The notes below the pieces were generated by a model, which did no database searches, was not told the DNA's origin, and worked only from the letters and a program-made list of their open reading frames with translations. Of a stretch of DNA of 21,171 bases, positions 1 to 8,209 are shown piece after piece (the first letter of the stretch is position 1; each line of letters opens with the position of its first letter). Source of the stretch: Methanomicrobiales archaeon (GTDB lineage Archaea; Halobacteriota; Methanomicrobia; Methanomicrobiales; Methanomicrobiaceae); contig JAAYIO010000035.1 in the NCBI GenBank assembly GCA_012523385.1, positions 1 through 21,171 of the forward strand. Reading direction: 5' to 3'. A program made the position numbers and the translations under genes.

Positions 1-119
1 ACCGTCAGTTCTATCTGGGTTCCGATGATGATGGCAAATATCGGAATGATCAAAAAGAAGGTATAATGAATTTTTATCGGGATGCCTGCTATTTTTCCAA
101 TCTCAAAGGAACCGTCCAT
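1..119 (-). CDS. Site-2-protease-like M50 membrane metallopeptidase, N-terminal fragment
   Basis: Only the first 39 codons are inside the window; the gene runs off the left edge. Reading leftwards from the ATG at 119 gives MDGSFEIGKIAGIPIKIHYT followed by a hydrophobic stretch (FFLIIPIFAIIIG). This is the usual start of the SpoIVFB/site-2-protease branch of peptidase family M50: a short amphipathic 'G-I-P-I-x-I-H' segment leading into transmembrane helix 1. The catalytic HExxH motif would lie beyond the window, so activity cannot be judged. The gene is divergent from the PRC-barrel gene, with only 43 bp between start codons, so the two promoters must overlap. The family call is an inference from the N-terminus alone. 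Confidence 0.7.
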   Translation of the reverse strand, partial: MDGSFEIGKIAGIPIKIHYTFFLIIPIFAIIIGTQIELT

Positions 120-162
120 GTGAATGGACTATATTTTTAATATCTAATGATTATATGTTCCA
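120..162. promoter_or_regulatory. Shared divergent promoter region, M50 peptidase / PRC-barrel gene
   Basis: The 43-bp gap between two divergent starts is AT-rich. It carries a TATA-like stretch (atatttttaatatc, about 131-144) roughly 25 bp before the GTG/ATG starts at 163/172, and I see no Shine-Dalgarno sequence. That spacing fits a leaderless transcript of the PRC-barrel gene. Promoter position is inferred from spacing only. Confidence 0.45.
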
Positions 163-435
163 GTGATTACGATGAAGAGCGCAATAACCGAGTTGTTCGG
201 AATGAAGGTTTATACCGAAAACGCTGTCTACGTCGGTGACGTGGAAGACGTTATCATTAATGTTGATACAAAAAAATTGGAGTCACTTGCGTTGGGGAAC
301 GTGAATCGTGAGGTGCTTGAACTCACCAATTTCAAGGGAGTAAAGATTCCGTACCGCATTATCCGGGCCGTAGGTGACATTATCATTATCCGTCACCTTG
401 CAGGCATGTGTCGCACAGAGATCATAGAGGAATAA
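163..435 (+). CDS. PRC-barrel domain protein
   Basis: A 90-residue protein (87 if the ATG at 172 is used rather than the GTG at 163) that consists almost entirely of one PRC-barrel fold. The typical elements are 'ITELFGMKVYTENAVYVGDV' followed by D/E-rich beta strands and the closing segment 'VKIPYRIIRAVGDIIIIR'. PRC-barrels are small beta barrels found in the photosynthetic reaction-centre H subunit and in RimM. In euryarchaea they often occur as free-standing small proteins whose role is unknown, possibly RNA- or ribosome-linked. There is no signal peptide or membrane segment. A TATA-like box about 25 bp upstream and no ribosome binding site suggest a leaderless message. Gene family is fairly sure, function is not. 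Confidence 0.8.
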   Translation: MITMKSAITELFGMKVYTENAVYVGDVEDVIINVDTKKLESLALGNVNREVLELTNFKGVKIPYRIIRAVGDIIIIRHLAGMCRTEIIEE

Positions 436-511
436 TGAATCCGGGCGTGCAGGTTAAGTTTTTTTGGTTCCTGCGACCCCTCCGGTTCCGGCATCTCCGG
501 AGATGATCAGT

Positions 512-1237
512 ATGCAGGAACGGGAAATATTCAGAAATCTATCGATTTTTCCTCCCTTCATCGTCAGGCTTGACGGGCGGGCGTTTCACCGGTTAACCCG
601 AGATATGGGGTTTGAAAAGCCCTATGATCTGAGGTTTTCTGATGCCATGGCGGCGGTCTCTGAGCAGTTGGTGTCGTCATCCGGGCTCCAGCCATCGTTT
701 GCCTATACATTTTCAGACGAAATCTCTCTCTTCTTTCCCCTTGCGCCTTTCAACGGGCGGGTGGAGAAGATTGACTCGGTCTGTGCCTCATTTGCGGCAA
801 GTGCTCTCACCATTGCCCTGCATGTGACAGAACCGCTGGCATTTGACTCACGCGTCATTGTAGCAGACGCCTCAGCGGCCGTTGCCTATATGGCTATGCG
901 TCAGCGGGAGGCCTGGCGCAACCACATCAATGGATACTGTCAGCAGGCGTTGATTGCAGAGGGAATGACCGGAACGCAGGCGGCGCGTGCTCTTCGGGGG
1001 ATGAAAGGGCCGGCAATGCATGAGATGATGTTTGAACGGGGCATCAATCTGTCAAAGACTCCTGCCTGGGAACGGCGCGGCATTGCCTGTTATCAGACGG
1101 AATTCGTAAAAGAGGGGTATAATCCAAAGACCTCAGAGCACGTCACTGCGATACGCCGGGTAACCGTGCGGGATGATGATCTCCCGCTCTTTAGCGAACC
1201 AGACGGTGAGGTCTGGCTTCGTTCCCATCTCGGCTGA
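512..1237 (+). CDS. Thg1-like tRNA(His) 3'-5' guanylyltransferase
   Basis: The product is a Thg1 superfamily enzyme that adds nucleotides to tRNA 5' ends in the reverse (3'-5') direction. With the ATG at 512 the protein has 241 residues. The catalytic metal-binding motifs are visible: 'FIVRLDGRAFHR' (Asp21 and Gly22) and 'TFSDEISLFF' (Asp69, Glu70). A conserved 'RQREAWRNHINGYC' (about 130-143) matches the HIN motif of the family. Archaeal members generally behave as template-dependent Thg1-like repair enzymes, not as obligate G-1 adders; which applies here is unknown. The frame stays open upstream to a TTG at 464 and an ATG at 503. I prefer 512 because GGAG at 499-502 lies 9 bases before it and family members begin 'M-x-E-R-E-I-F'. 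It follows the PRC-barrel gene on the same strand. Confidence 0.87.
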   Translation: MQEREIFRNLSIFPPFIVRLDGRAFHRLTRDMGFEKPYDLRFSDAMAAVSEQLVSSSGLQPSFAYTFSDEISLFFPLAPFNGRVEKIDSVCASFAASALTIALHVTEPLAFDSRVIVADASAAVAYMAMRQREAWRNHINGYCQQALIAEGMTGTQAARALRGMKGPAMHEMMFERGINLSKTPAWERRGIACYQTEFVKEGYNPKTSEHVTAIRRVTVRDDDLPLFSEPDGEVWLRSHLG

Positions 1238-1251
1238 GATGATTCGTTCTA

Positions 1252-1297
1252 TTTTTTTAAAGTGCGGGTGATGGGAATCCCGGCGTGATTTCCCATC
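1252..1297. terminator. Intergenic terminator region between convergent thg1-like gene and ileS
   Basis: A T-run (1252-1258) follows the thg1-like stop and is the kind of U-rich signal archaeal RNA polymerase terminates on. It is followed by a perfect 8-bp inverted repeat GATGGGAA (1270-1277) / TTCCCATC (1290-1297) with a 12-base loop, lying between the two convergent genes. Because it is symmetric it could act for either strand. Confidence 0.5.
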
Positions 1298-1320
1298 TGC
1301 TGATCCTAATAAATGTTGAT

Positions 1321-4300
1321 TTATGCAGGAGATTTTTGGATGTGGATAATCATTTGGACTCCCTCAACATCCCATTCGGTGGTCAGACCCTCGCTCTTTG
1401 TTTCCCCTGCGGCAGGGATGATGGAAAGTGAGGTGGCGCGGACTTCTCCGGCAATCTCTTGTTCATGAATGCCTGCGAGAAGTGCCTGCACGCGCATGTC
1501 GGTGATGGCTACATCTGCGGTGATGAAGTCTTTCATCTTTAGGTTCAGCTGGCGACGCATCTCCTGAATCCTCCGCACAACTTCACGGGCAAATCCTTCG
1601 CCTTCCAGCGTTTGTGTGAGAGTTATGTCTACGCAGACGGTGGCATCGTCCATCTCTGCTGCAAAGATGTTCTCCGGCAGTTTTTCTGAGAAGGCGATGT
1701 GTTTTCCTGTGATTGTGAATCCGTCAATGGTCACCTCTCCGTCTCGGTCGATGGCCTTTTTCAGAGCTGCGGCATCTGCGGCCTCAATTGCTGCCTTTAC
1801 CTTTGGCCCGTCTTTGCCAAAGTCCGGACCGATGCCCCGCATCACTGGTTCTGCAGAACAACCCATCCGGTCCCATGCGCCGCGGACAACGGTGACGGTT
1901 CTGCTGTTGGCGCGCTGGCAGGCAAGGTCGTTCATCTGCGTAATGGCGGTTTCCACGGTATCACTGTCGGTGATCACGTAGGTATCGCTGATCGGCCAGC
2001 GGAGTTTGCGGTTACCGTCCTGACGCGCAGTGGCAACAGCATCGTCAAAGGAGCGGATAACATCCATCTTTGCTTCGAGGTTGGCGTCGATGAGTGTGTC
2101 ATCGCCTGCAAACCATGGCAACATGTGAATACTTGCCGGGTCTGCGCTCGTTCTGAGGTTTCCATAGATCTCTTCGGTTATGTGCGGTGCAAATGGCGCC
2201 AAAGCCGAGCAGATGCGTCGCATGACGTAGTACATCGTCTCATATGCCTCACGTTTTTCCTGTGCATCCTCTTCGAGCCACATCCGCGGCCGAACCAGCT
2301 GCACATACCAGCGTGAGACGTCTTCGAGGATGCAGGTAAGGGAGGCGCGGGTGGCCTTGTGGAGCATACCGCTCTCCACGTCCCCGCCGACCTGTGCGGC
2401 AAGACTGTTGACGCGTGAGATGATCCAGCGGTCCTCTTCCGGCATCTCTGAATGGTGTGCCCGTATATATTCTCCGCTCCAAGTGCCGTCTGCAGCGGTT
2501 TCCGGTGCAAATGCGTCAAGGATCATATAGGGGAGTGGGAATCGGTAGACATTCCAGAGGATATTGATCGTGCGGTTGATGGTCCGGACTCCTTCCCAGT
2601 TGAACTTCAGGTCGTCCCATGGGGCGTTTGCAGAGAGCAGATAGAGGCGAAGCACGTCCACACCGACCTTTGCCACCACTTCTTCAGGAGTGACCACGTT
2701 ACCGATGGATTTACTCATCTTGCGGCCTTCTGCGTCCAGTGCAAAGCCGTGCATGAGAACCGTATCGTAGGGTGCCTGGTCAAAGGCTATCACTGATGCA
2801 CCCAGCTGGGAGTAAAACCAGCCGCGTGTCTGGTCCTGCCCTTCAGTGATGAATGCCGCCGGCCAGAGGCGCTCGAATTCTGCCGTCTTTCGGGGGTATC
2901 CGAGTGTGGCCCATGATGCCATCGCCGAGTCAAACCAGACATCAAAGATATCATCGACCCGCCGCATCGTCCCGCCGCAGGTACAGGGGATGGTTATAGC
3001 ATCTACATATGGGCGGTGTGGATCGGTAAGGGCCGTCCCGGCGGCTTCATTGAGCTCTGCCACGGTCCCGATTACCCGGCGGAGATCACAGGAATCGCAC
3101 TCCCAGACCGGAATCGGGATGCCCCAGTAGCGCTGGCGTGAGATGCACCAGTCACGGGCACCTGCAACAAAATCATGGAACCGTGCTGAGCCCGCCCAGT
3201 CTGGTTGCCACTTCACCCGTGCAATCTCGGAGAGCATCTTGTCTTTGATCTTTGGGATCGCAATGAACCACTGCTCTGTTGAGATCATGATAATAGGCGT
3301 CTTACAGCGCCAGCAGTGCCCGTAACGGTGAACTATTTTCCTCTTTGCAAGAAGGTTGTCACCAAGGGCATCCATCACGGCCGGGTCGGCATCCTTCACA
3401 AAGGTGCCGGCAAAGATACCGGCGTCAGCGGTGAAGATTCCCGCGTTATTGACCGGACAGAGGGAAACAAGGCCTTCTTTCTGACCAACAATAGAATCAT
3501 CCCACCCATGGCCCGGTGCGATATGCACGAGACCGGTGTTTTCCATAGTGACATAGTCGGCAAAGACAACCCGGTGCTCGATATCCTTCTGGATGGGCAC
3601 CTGCTCTTCGAGGGGTGAGCGGTAGCGCATCCCGATGAGCGCGGCACCGGTGACTGTTTCAAGGACGATGAAGTCCTGGTATCGGCCTTTCCTAAGCACC
3701 TCTTCAACAAGCGGTTCGCCGATCCAGAGAAACTCCTCTTTTCCCTCTCTGACTGCCCGGACACGGGCATAGGTGAAGTCGTCACGGACGGCCACTGCAA
3801 CGTTTGCAGGCAGGGTCCATGGGGTGGTGGTCCATATCACGAGGTATTCGTTTTCACGGTCCAGCAAAGGGAACTTTACAAAGATTGATGGGTCTTCCTT
3901 GTCCGAGTACTCTACTTCCGAGTCGGCAATGGCGGTTTCACAACGGGGGCAGAGGTTTACGACACGGTATCCGCGTTCAAGAAGACCCTTCTCCTCTGCA
4001 CGCTTCAGGGTCCACCACGCTGCTTCCACGTAGTCGGGGGTGATGGTCTGGTAAGGGTTGGTGAAGTCCATCCAGATACCCAGACCACGGAACTGATCCG
4101 ACATTATTTCCTTGTGGGTGATGGCAAAATCCTTACACTTCTCGATGAAGCGTTCGATGCCGTAGGTCTCAATATCCTTTTTGGACGCAAAGCCGAGTTC
4201 TTGTTCTACTCTTACCTCGATGGGAAGGCCGTGCATGTCATAGCCTGCCCGGTCGATGACATCATAGCCTTGCATGCGGCGGAATCGGAGAATTGAATCC

Positions 4301-4491
4301 TTGATTAATTTATTCCATGCAGTGCCGAGATGGATGTGGCCGGTGGTATAGGGAGGGCCGTCCACAAAGAACCAGGGGGGACTACCCGCGTGCTGTGCCT
4401 TGACCTGTGCGTAAATATTGTCGGTATCCCAGAAGGAGCGGACTTTTGCCTCCACCTCCTCTGCGTTAAAACTACTCGTGACCTCTCTCAT
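1321..4491 (-). CDS. ileS: Isoleucyl-tRNA synthetase
   Basis: A full-length class Ia isoleucine-tRNA ligase of 1056 residues, the usual size for the archaeal/eukaryotic-type enzyme. It charges tRNA(Ile) with isoleucine in the cytoplasm. Visible landmarks in order are the HIGH-type motif HIHLG at residues 52-56 after 'FFVDGPPYTTG'; a zinc-type CPRC at 181-184; the CP1 editing domain, with 'TTTPWTLPAN' at 221-230 and 'GHGWDD' near 327-332, which hydrolyses misacylated Val-tRNA(Ile); a second cysteine pair CWRC at 393-396; and the KMSKS loop at 591-595 ('GRKMSKSIGN'). The anticodon-binding helical domain and C-terminal region follow. The ATG at 4491 is preceded, on this strand, by TGAGG at 4505-4501, nine bases away. 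No truncation or frameshift is seen. It stands alone, convergent to the Thg1-like gene and divergent from the next operon. Confidence 0.97.
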   Translation of the reverse strand: MREVTSSFNAEEVEAKVRSFWDTDNIYAQVKAQHAGSPPWFFVDGPPYTTGHIHLGTAWNKLIKDSILRFRRMQGYDVIDRAGYDMHGLPIEVRVEQELGFASKKDIETYGIERFIEKCKDFAITHKEIMSDQFRGLGIWMDFTNPYQTITPDYVEAAWWTLKRAEEKGLLERGYRVVNLCPRCETAIADSEVEYSDKEDPSIFVKFPLLDRENEYLVIWTTTPWTLPANVAVAVRDDFTYARVRAVREGKEEFLWIGEPLVEEVLRKGRYQDFIVLETVTGAALIGMRYRSPLEEQVPIQKDIEHRVVFADYVTMENTGLVHIAPGHGWDDSIVGQKEGLVSLCPVNNAGIFTADAGIFAGTFVKDADPAVMDALGDNLLAKRKIVHRYGHCWRCKTPIIMISTEQWFIAIPKIKDKMLSEIARVKWQPDWAGSARFHDFVAGARDWCISRQRYWGIPIPVWECDSCDLRRVIGTVAELNEAAGTALTDPHRPYVDAITIPCTCGGTMRRVDDIFDVWFDSAMASWATLGYPRKTAEFERLWPAAFITEGQDQTRGWFYSQLGASVIAFDQAPYDTVLMHGFALDAEGRKMSKSIGNVVTPEEVVAKVGVDVLRLYLLSANAPWDDLKFNWEGVRTINRTINILWNVYRFPLPYMILDAFAPETAADGTWSGEYIRAHHSEMPEEDRWIISRVNSLAAQVGGDVESGMLHKATRASLTCILEDVSRWYVQLVRPRMWLEEDAQEKREAYETMYYVMRRICSALAPFAPHITEEIYGNLRTSADPASIHMLPWFAGDDTLIDANLEAKMDVIRSFDDAVATARQDGNRKLRWPISDTYVITDSDTVETAITQMNDLACQRANSRTVTVVRGAWDRMGCSAEPVMRGIGPDFGKDGPKVKAAIEAADAAALKKAIDRDGEVTIDGFTITGKHIAFSEKLPENIFAAEMDDATVCVDITLTQTLEGEGFAREVVRRIQEMRRQLNLKMKDFITADVAITDMRVQALLAGIHEQEIAGEVRATSLSIIPAAGETKSEGLTTEWDVEGVQMIIHIQKSPA

Positions 4492-4594
4492 ACAAAAATT
4501 CCTCAGACTATATGTCCAGAGATTTAGTATCTGCAGAAAGATAGGTATTTGTGTGGATGTACATTTATACGAAACATTCAGGAGATCATGAAAG

Positions 4595-5080
4595 ATGAAT
4601 AATATGTGCTCCCTTCAGATTGCAGTCCTCGGTTCTGCATCCTGCGATGCCGAGGAGGAACGCGTGGCAGAAGATGTTGGGAGACTGATTGCCACAGCAG
4701 GTGCCGTCCTTTTGTGCGGCGGACGCGGGGGCGTGATGGAGGCCGCCTGCCGGGGTGCCGCCGGTGCCGGCGGAGTGACAGTAGGTATTCTCCCCCGCGG
4801 GGCCGATGAGGCGAATCAGTTTTGTACGGTAACCCTACCCACCGCTCTTGGGCTGGGCCAGAATGCCGTTTTGGTATCAGCTGCAAAGGCGGTCATTGCG
4901 GTGGGTGGTTCATATGGCACGCTCTCAGAGATTGCGATGGCCCTGAAACTGGGGCGCCCGGTATTCGGCATCCGTACCTGGGAGATTCCCGGTGTGGTGC
5001 CGTGCAATAGTGCAGAGGAAGCGGTTCGTCTGGCTGTTGATGCAGCAGGAAATGACTCTGCAAATGGGGTATGCCGGTGA
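4595..5080 (+). CDS. TIGR00725/LOG-like Rossmann-fold protein
   Basis: The 161-residue product looks like the TIGR00725 branch of the 'lysine decarboxylase-like' (LOG/SLOG) Rossmann superfamily. Characteristic pieces are the N-terminal 'IAVLGSASCD', 'LLCGGRGGVMEAACRGA' and the phosphate-binding 'VGGSYGTLSEIAMALK' near residues 107-122, a variant of the PGGxGTxxE motif. LOG enzymes release cytokinin-type bases from nucleoside monophosphates. The TIGR00725 subgroup has no settled function, so a nucleotide-binding or phosphoribohydrolase role is only a possibility. GGAG at 4581-4584 lies 10 bases before the ATG. The stop overlaps the dtdA start by 10 bases, implying translational coupling as the first gene of the long operon. 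Confidence 0.78.
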   Translation: MNNMCSLQIAVLGSASCDAEEERVAEDVGRLIATAGAVLLCGGRGGVMEAACRGAAGAGGVTVGILPRGADEANQFCTVTLPTALGLGQNAVLVSAAKAVIAVGGSYGTLSEIAMALKLGRPVFGIRTWEIPGVVPCNSAEEAVRLAVDAAGNDSANGVCR

Positions 5081-6408
5081 AAATTGCCCTCATCCACTCA
5101 ATATTAGATCCGGCTGGGTGCAATATCAGAGCGCATCTCGCTCCCCGCGTTGGTGCAGAAGGACTTGACGGCGAGGAGTGCCGATGGGCAGGGCACACCT
5201 TGCGGTTTATGACCGCGCCAGGTCGGTTGATCTATGAAGAGCATCTTGATGAACGGGCCGAAGCAGATCTCATCATCTTTCTCTCGCGGCACACCTCAAA
5301 AAATCCGGTCCCTGTCCTGACCGTGCATGTCACCGGCAATTACGGTGATGCAGCGCTTGGCGGAGAGGCCCAGACGCTCTCCCGCGCCGCCCCTGCGTGG
5401 ATGCATGCGGCATTATGTGCTCTTGCTCCTCGTGCACCTGAGGGATTTCGTGTCTCGTATGAAGTGACGCACCATGGTCCGACCGGACTTACGACTCCCT
5501 CCTTTTTTATTGAAATAGGAAGTACCGAGGCAGAATGGACTGACCCTGCCTGTGGGGCGGCGGTTGCAGATGCCCTTGTTCAGGTCTTTACTGCGGGACC
5601 GGGGTCTGTCATTCCCCTCATTGGCTTTGGGGGCAACCATTATGCAACGCGTGAAACAGATATCGCCCTCTCCGGCAGGGCGGCATGGGGTCATATTGCA
5701 CACACACGGGAGGTGGCGGGCATGGATGCCGCGATGGTTCGTCAGATGGCGGGGCAGACTGGTGCTGAAGCGGCCTATATTGATAGAAAAGCCCTTCCTG
5801 GAGAACATGTAGAAAAGATATCTGACATTCTTCGTGAATGCGGCATTCCCCGAGTTTCTGAGAGTGAATTGCGTATGATTGGGCCCCTTTCTCTCGCGCT
5901 TTACCTCAGGATGCGAAAGATGGCGCAGGTCGAATTACCCGGCGCATCCCTCAGGTTGATGGCCCTTTCCGGGGCTGGTGAACCGATAATTGTCCGCATC
6001 CCAAACGAATTATTCCAGGAAACACTGAAATTGGATGAGCAAAAATTCTGGCATTCTATAGAAAACATTCCTGTTGCTGCGCTCATGTCATCAGGGGGCG
6101 CACCTGTGCCATTTTTCCTTACCTTTGTGCAGTATGAATCACAAGTACTGCATCTTTTAATATCATCATGCGTCAAAATCATAACCAGCGATGGATCTGC
6201 CCAAGCCAGCGATAATAGTATTATCATCCAAAAAGTGAGTTTCGACCCGGAAAAAGCATGCACTCTGGGGGTTCCGAAAGGACCACTTTTTGGCAGATTG
6301 GCGGCAGGACAGAAGATCGAGATTGACGGCACAATAATAACGCCGGACATGGTCTCTTTCGTGACTGAACGGGTGATCCACGTCCCGGGATTGGAGAATT
6401 ACCTATGA
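5071..6408 (+). CDS. dtdA: D-aminoacyl-tRNA deacylase, archaeal/plant type with C-terminal extension
   Basis: DtdA hydrolyses D-amino acids wrongly attached to tRNA, a translation quality-control step using zinc. The first about 285 of 445 residues carry the family signatures: SRHTS at 72-76, 'TVHVTGNYG' at 84-92, HHGPT at 134-138, 'FGGNHYATRET' at 186-196 and 'AWGHIAHT' at 205-212. The Pyrococcus-type enzyme is about 270 residues, so roughly 150 residues are additional. That tail ends in 'GVPKGPLFGRLAAGQ' and a DG-x-x-I-x-P-x-x-V stretch, which recalls the C-terminus of RNase Z-type proteins. From memory, haloarchaeal DtdA proteins have a similar tail, so this is probably a lineage form and not a chance fusion. 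The ATG overlaps the upstream gene by 10 bases and the stop overlaps ftsZ by four (ATGA). Confidence 0.9.
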   Translation: MPVKIALIHSILDPAGCNIRAHLAPRVGAEGLDGEECRWAGHTLRFMTAPGRLIYEEHLDERAEADLIIFLSRHTSKNPVPVLTVHVTGNYGDAALGGEAQTLSRAAPAWMHAALCALAPRAPEGFRVSYEVTHHGPTGLTTPSFFIEIGSTEAEWTDPACGAAVADALVQVFTAGPGSVIPLIGFGGNHYATRETDIALSGRAAWGHIAHTREVAGMDAAMVRQMAGQTGAEAAYIDRKALPGEHVEKISDILRECGIPRVSESELRMIGPLSLALYLRMRKMAQVELPGASLRLMALSGAGEPIIVRIPNELFQETLKLDEQKFWHSIENIPVAALMSSGGAPVPFFLTFVQYESQVLHLLISSCVKIITSDGSAQASDNSIIIQKVSFDPEKACTLGVPKGPLFGRLAAGQKIEIDGTIITPDMVSFVTERVIHVPGLENYL

Positions 6409-7511
6409 GATCAATCGTAGAAGAGGCAATAAAACGGACAAATGAGGAGTCTGGATACATCGTTGACGCGTCCAACGAACGTGATCTGGAACTTGAGGAG
6501 ATTCTCAAAGAGTTACAGACACGTATCGCGGTCATCGGGTGTGGCGGTGGCGGTTCGAATACGATGACACGGATGACCGAAGAGGGTATCCATGGTGCAA
6601 AACTTATTGCATTGAATACAGATGCCCAGCATCTGATCCGTACAAAGGCTGATACAAGAATTCTCATTGGCCGCAAACGTACCCGCGGTCTTGGCGCCGG
6701 TTCTGTTCCGCAGGTCGGAGAAGATGCCGCCCTTGAGACCATAGAGGAGATCAACAAGTCCTTGGTTGACTGTGATATGGTCTTTATCACCGCAGGACTT
6801 GGCGGCGGGACCGGTACAGGATCTGCACCGGTGATTGCAAAAGCTGCCCGGGATACGGGTGCACTGACGATTGCCGTTGTGACACTCCCCTTCACTGCAG
6901 AAGGGGCAATTCGGATGGAAAACGCAGAAGCGGGTCTGGAACGTCTCCGTGACGTTGCGGACACTGTCATTGTCGTGCCGAATGATCGCCTCCTTGAGGT
7001 TGTGCCGCGCCTCCCTCTCTCAGCAGCCTTTAAGGTATCTGACGAGGTTTTAATGCGTGCAGTTAAAGGCATCACTGAACTGATAACCCAGCCGGGTCTC
7101 GTGAACCTCGACTTTGCTGATGTCCGGACCGTTATGGAACGCGGCGGTGTGGCAATGATCGGTATGGGTGAAAGTGACAGTGAAGACAAGGCTGCAGACT
7201 CCGTAAAGAAAGCCCTGCGTTCGCCTCTCCTTGATGTTGACATATCTGGTGCAACCGCTGCTCTCGTGAATGTGGTCGGCGGCCCTGATATGACGATGGC
7301 AGAGGCAGAAGGTGTCGTTAAGGAAGTATATGAGCGTATTGACCCGGATGCCCGGATTATATGGGGTGCTCAGGTCGACCCCAGTATGCAGGGCAGGATG
7401 CGCACCATGCTTGTCGTAACCGGCGTGAACTCTCCTCAAATATATGGGCGTAACGAGATGTTCTCCGCAAAGAAAAAATCCTCCGAATTTGATATTGATT
7501 TCCTCAGGTGA
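6405..7511 (+). CDS. ftsZ: Cell division protein FtsZ
   Basis: A tubulin-like GTPase that polymerises into the cytokinetic ring at mid-cell. The 368-residue protein has a polar N-terminal tail of about 38 residues followed by the GTPase domain: 'IAVIGCGGGGSNT' at 41-53, the tubulin signature GGGTGTG at 133-139, 'NAEAGLERLR' near 173-182, and the T7 synergy loop 'NLDFADV' at 234-240, which completes the catalytic site of the neighbouring subunit. A C-terminal domain follows and the protein ends in a short basic/acidic tail (SAKKKSSEFDIDFLR), perhaps an anchor-binding peptide. The family form, with its N-terminal extension and position before secE, is the euryarchaeal one. The start overlaps dtdA by four bases and the stop lies within the secE ribosome binding site. 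Confidence 0.97.
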   Translation: MRSIVEEAIKRTNEESGYIVDASNERDLELEEILKELQTRIAVIGCGGGGSNTMTRMTEEGIHGAKLIALNTDAQHLIRTKADTRILIGRKRTRGLGAGSVPQVGEDAALETIEEINKSLVDCDMVFITAGLGGGTGTGSAPVIAKAARDTGALTIAVVTLPFTAEGAIRMENAEAGLERLRDVADTVIVVPNDRLLEVVPRLPLSAAFKVSDEVLMRAVKGITELITQPGLVNLDFADVRTVMERGGVAMIGMGESDSEDKAADSVKKALRSPLLDVDISGATAALVNVVGGPDMTMAEAEGVVKEVYERIDPDARIIWGAQVDPSMQGRMRTMLVVTGVNSPQIYGRNEMFSAKKKSSEFDIDFLR

Positions 7512-7517
7512 CCGTAA

Positions 7518-7700
7518 ATGGCTGATTTAAAAACAATAAATGAAGAAATATTCAAGAAATACTGGCGTGTCCTGAAACTGGCGCGGACACCCACTCGTGA
7601 AGAATTTAATAAAATCGCTATCGTTGCAGCAATAGGTATCCTGATCATTGGTATGCTCGGATTTATTGTATACAAACTGATGGAATTTGCTCCCCTGTGA
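7518..7700 (+). CDS. secE: Preprotein translocase subunit SecE (Sec61-gamma)
   Basis: A 60-residue tail-anchored membrane protein, the gamma subunit of the SecYEG channel for protein export and membrane insertion. It has an amphipathic N-terminal helix, then the conserved hinge 'VLKLARTPTREEFNKIA' and one transmembrane helix (about residues 33-54, IAIVAAIGILIIGMLGFIVY). That is exactly the archaeal/eukaryotic Sec61-gamma layout. AGGTGA at 7506-7511, which includes the ftsZ stop codon, sits six bases before the ATG. The stop overlaps the GTG that opens the spt5 frame, so ftsZ, secE and spt5 are probably translated together. Confidence 0.95.
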   Translation: MADLKTINEEIFKKYWRVLKLARTPTREEFNKIAIVAAIGILIIGMLGFIVYKLMEFAPL

Positions 7701-8179
7701 TAATAATGAGCAGCGAGTTTGGAAATAAGATTTACGCGATCAAGACGACAGCCAACAAGGAGCGCAAGGTCGTGGATGATATTGTCAAGGTTCTTGAGGA
7801 CCATGACGAATTTGTCATCACCGCACTTATGGCCCCGGATGAGGTGCGTGGATATGTCTTTATTGAAACACCGGATGAGTACGCCCGGATGGAACAACTT
7901 GTCCGCCTTATCCCCAATGCGCGTGCAGTGGTGAAGGGCGAGAGTGAGTTCAGTGAAGTTGAACATTTCCTTGAACCGAAACCCGCGGTGAGTGGTATTG
8001 AAGAGGGCACGATTGTCGAGCTCATTGCAGGTCCGTTCAAAGGCGAAAAAGCTGTTGTCAAGCGTGTTGACGCAGGAAAAGAAGAAGTTACGCTTGAATT
8101 GTATGAATCAATGGTGCCCATTCCTATTACGGTACGCGGGGATAATGTCCGCGTCATCGAGAAGGCACCTGAGGATTAA
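7697..8179 (+). CDS. spt5: Transcription elongation factor Spt5 (NusG-like)
   Basis: Archaeal Spt5 binds the RNA polymerase clamp, usually with Spt4, to raise processivity. It contains an NGN domain ('KIYAIKTTANKERKVVDDIV' near the N-terminus, 'VRGYVFIE' in the middle) and a C-terminal KOW domain ('VELIAGPFKGEKAVVKRVD', then 'VTLELYE' and 'ITVRGDNVRVIEK'). It is 160 residues long from the GTG at 7697, which forms a GTGA overlap with the secE stop; an ATG at 7706 is an equally possible start (157 residues). Lying directly upstream of the stalk and L1/L11 ribosomal genes is the standard archaeal order, equivalent to bacterial secE-nusG-rplKAJL. Confidence 0.95.
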   Translation: MIIMSSEFGNKIYAIKTTANKERKVVDDIVKVLEDHDEFVITALMAPDEVRGYVFIETPDEYARMEQLVRLIPNARAVVKGESEFSEVEHFLEPKPAVSGIEEGTIVELIAGPFKGEKAVVKRVDAGKEEVTLELYESMVPIPITVRGDNVRVIEKAPED

Positions 8180-8181
8180 GC

Positions 8182-8194
8182 CTCTCTCTTTTTT
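8182..8194 (+). terminator. U-rich terminator after spt5
   Basis: A pyrimidine tract ending in six T residues starts three bases after the spt5 stop. It is a plausible, possibly partial, termination point separating the ftsZ-secE-spt5 message from the ribosomal genes. Confidence 0.4.
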
Positions 8195-8209
8195 CCCGAT
8201 GTTCCCGTA

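Noticed and set aside
464..511. Upstream extension of the Thg1-like protein to a TTG start (16 additional residues)
   Set aside because: The additional segment is proline-rich and unlike the family, and a GGAG lies at good spacing before the ATG at 512.
1699..2316. 205-codon open frame on the plus strand opposite ileS
   Set aside because: Entirely antisense to a conserved synthetase, with no protein-like motif or ribosome binding site.
6224..7243. 339-codon open frame on the minus strand opposite ftsZ
   Set aside because: It is rich in Arg and Ser with no recognisable motif and lies wholly across ftsZ and the dtdA end. It is a codon-bias shadow.
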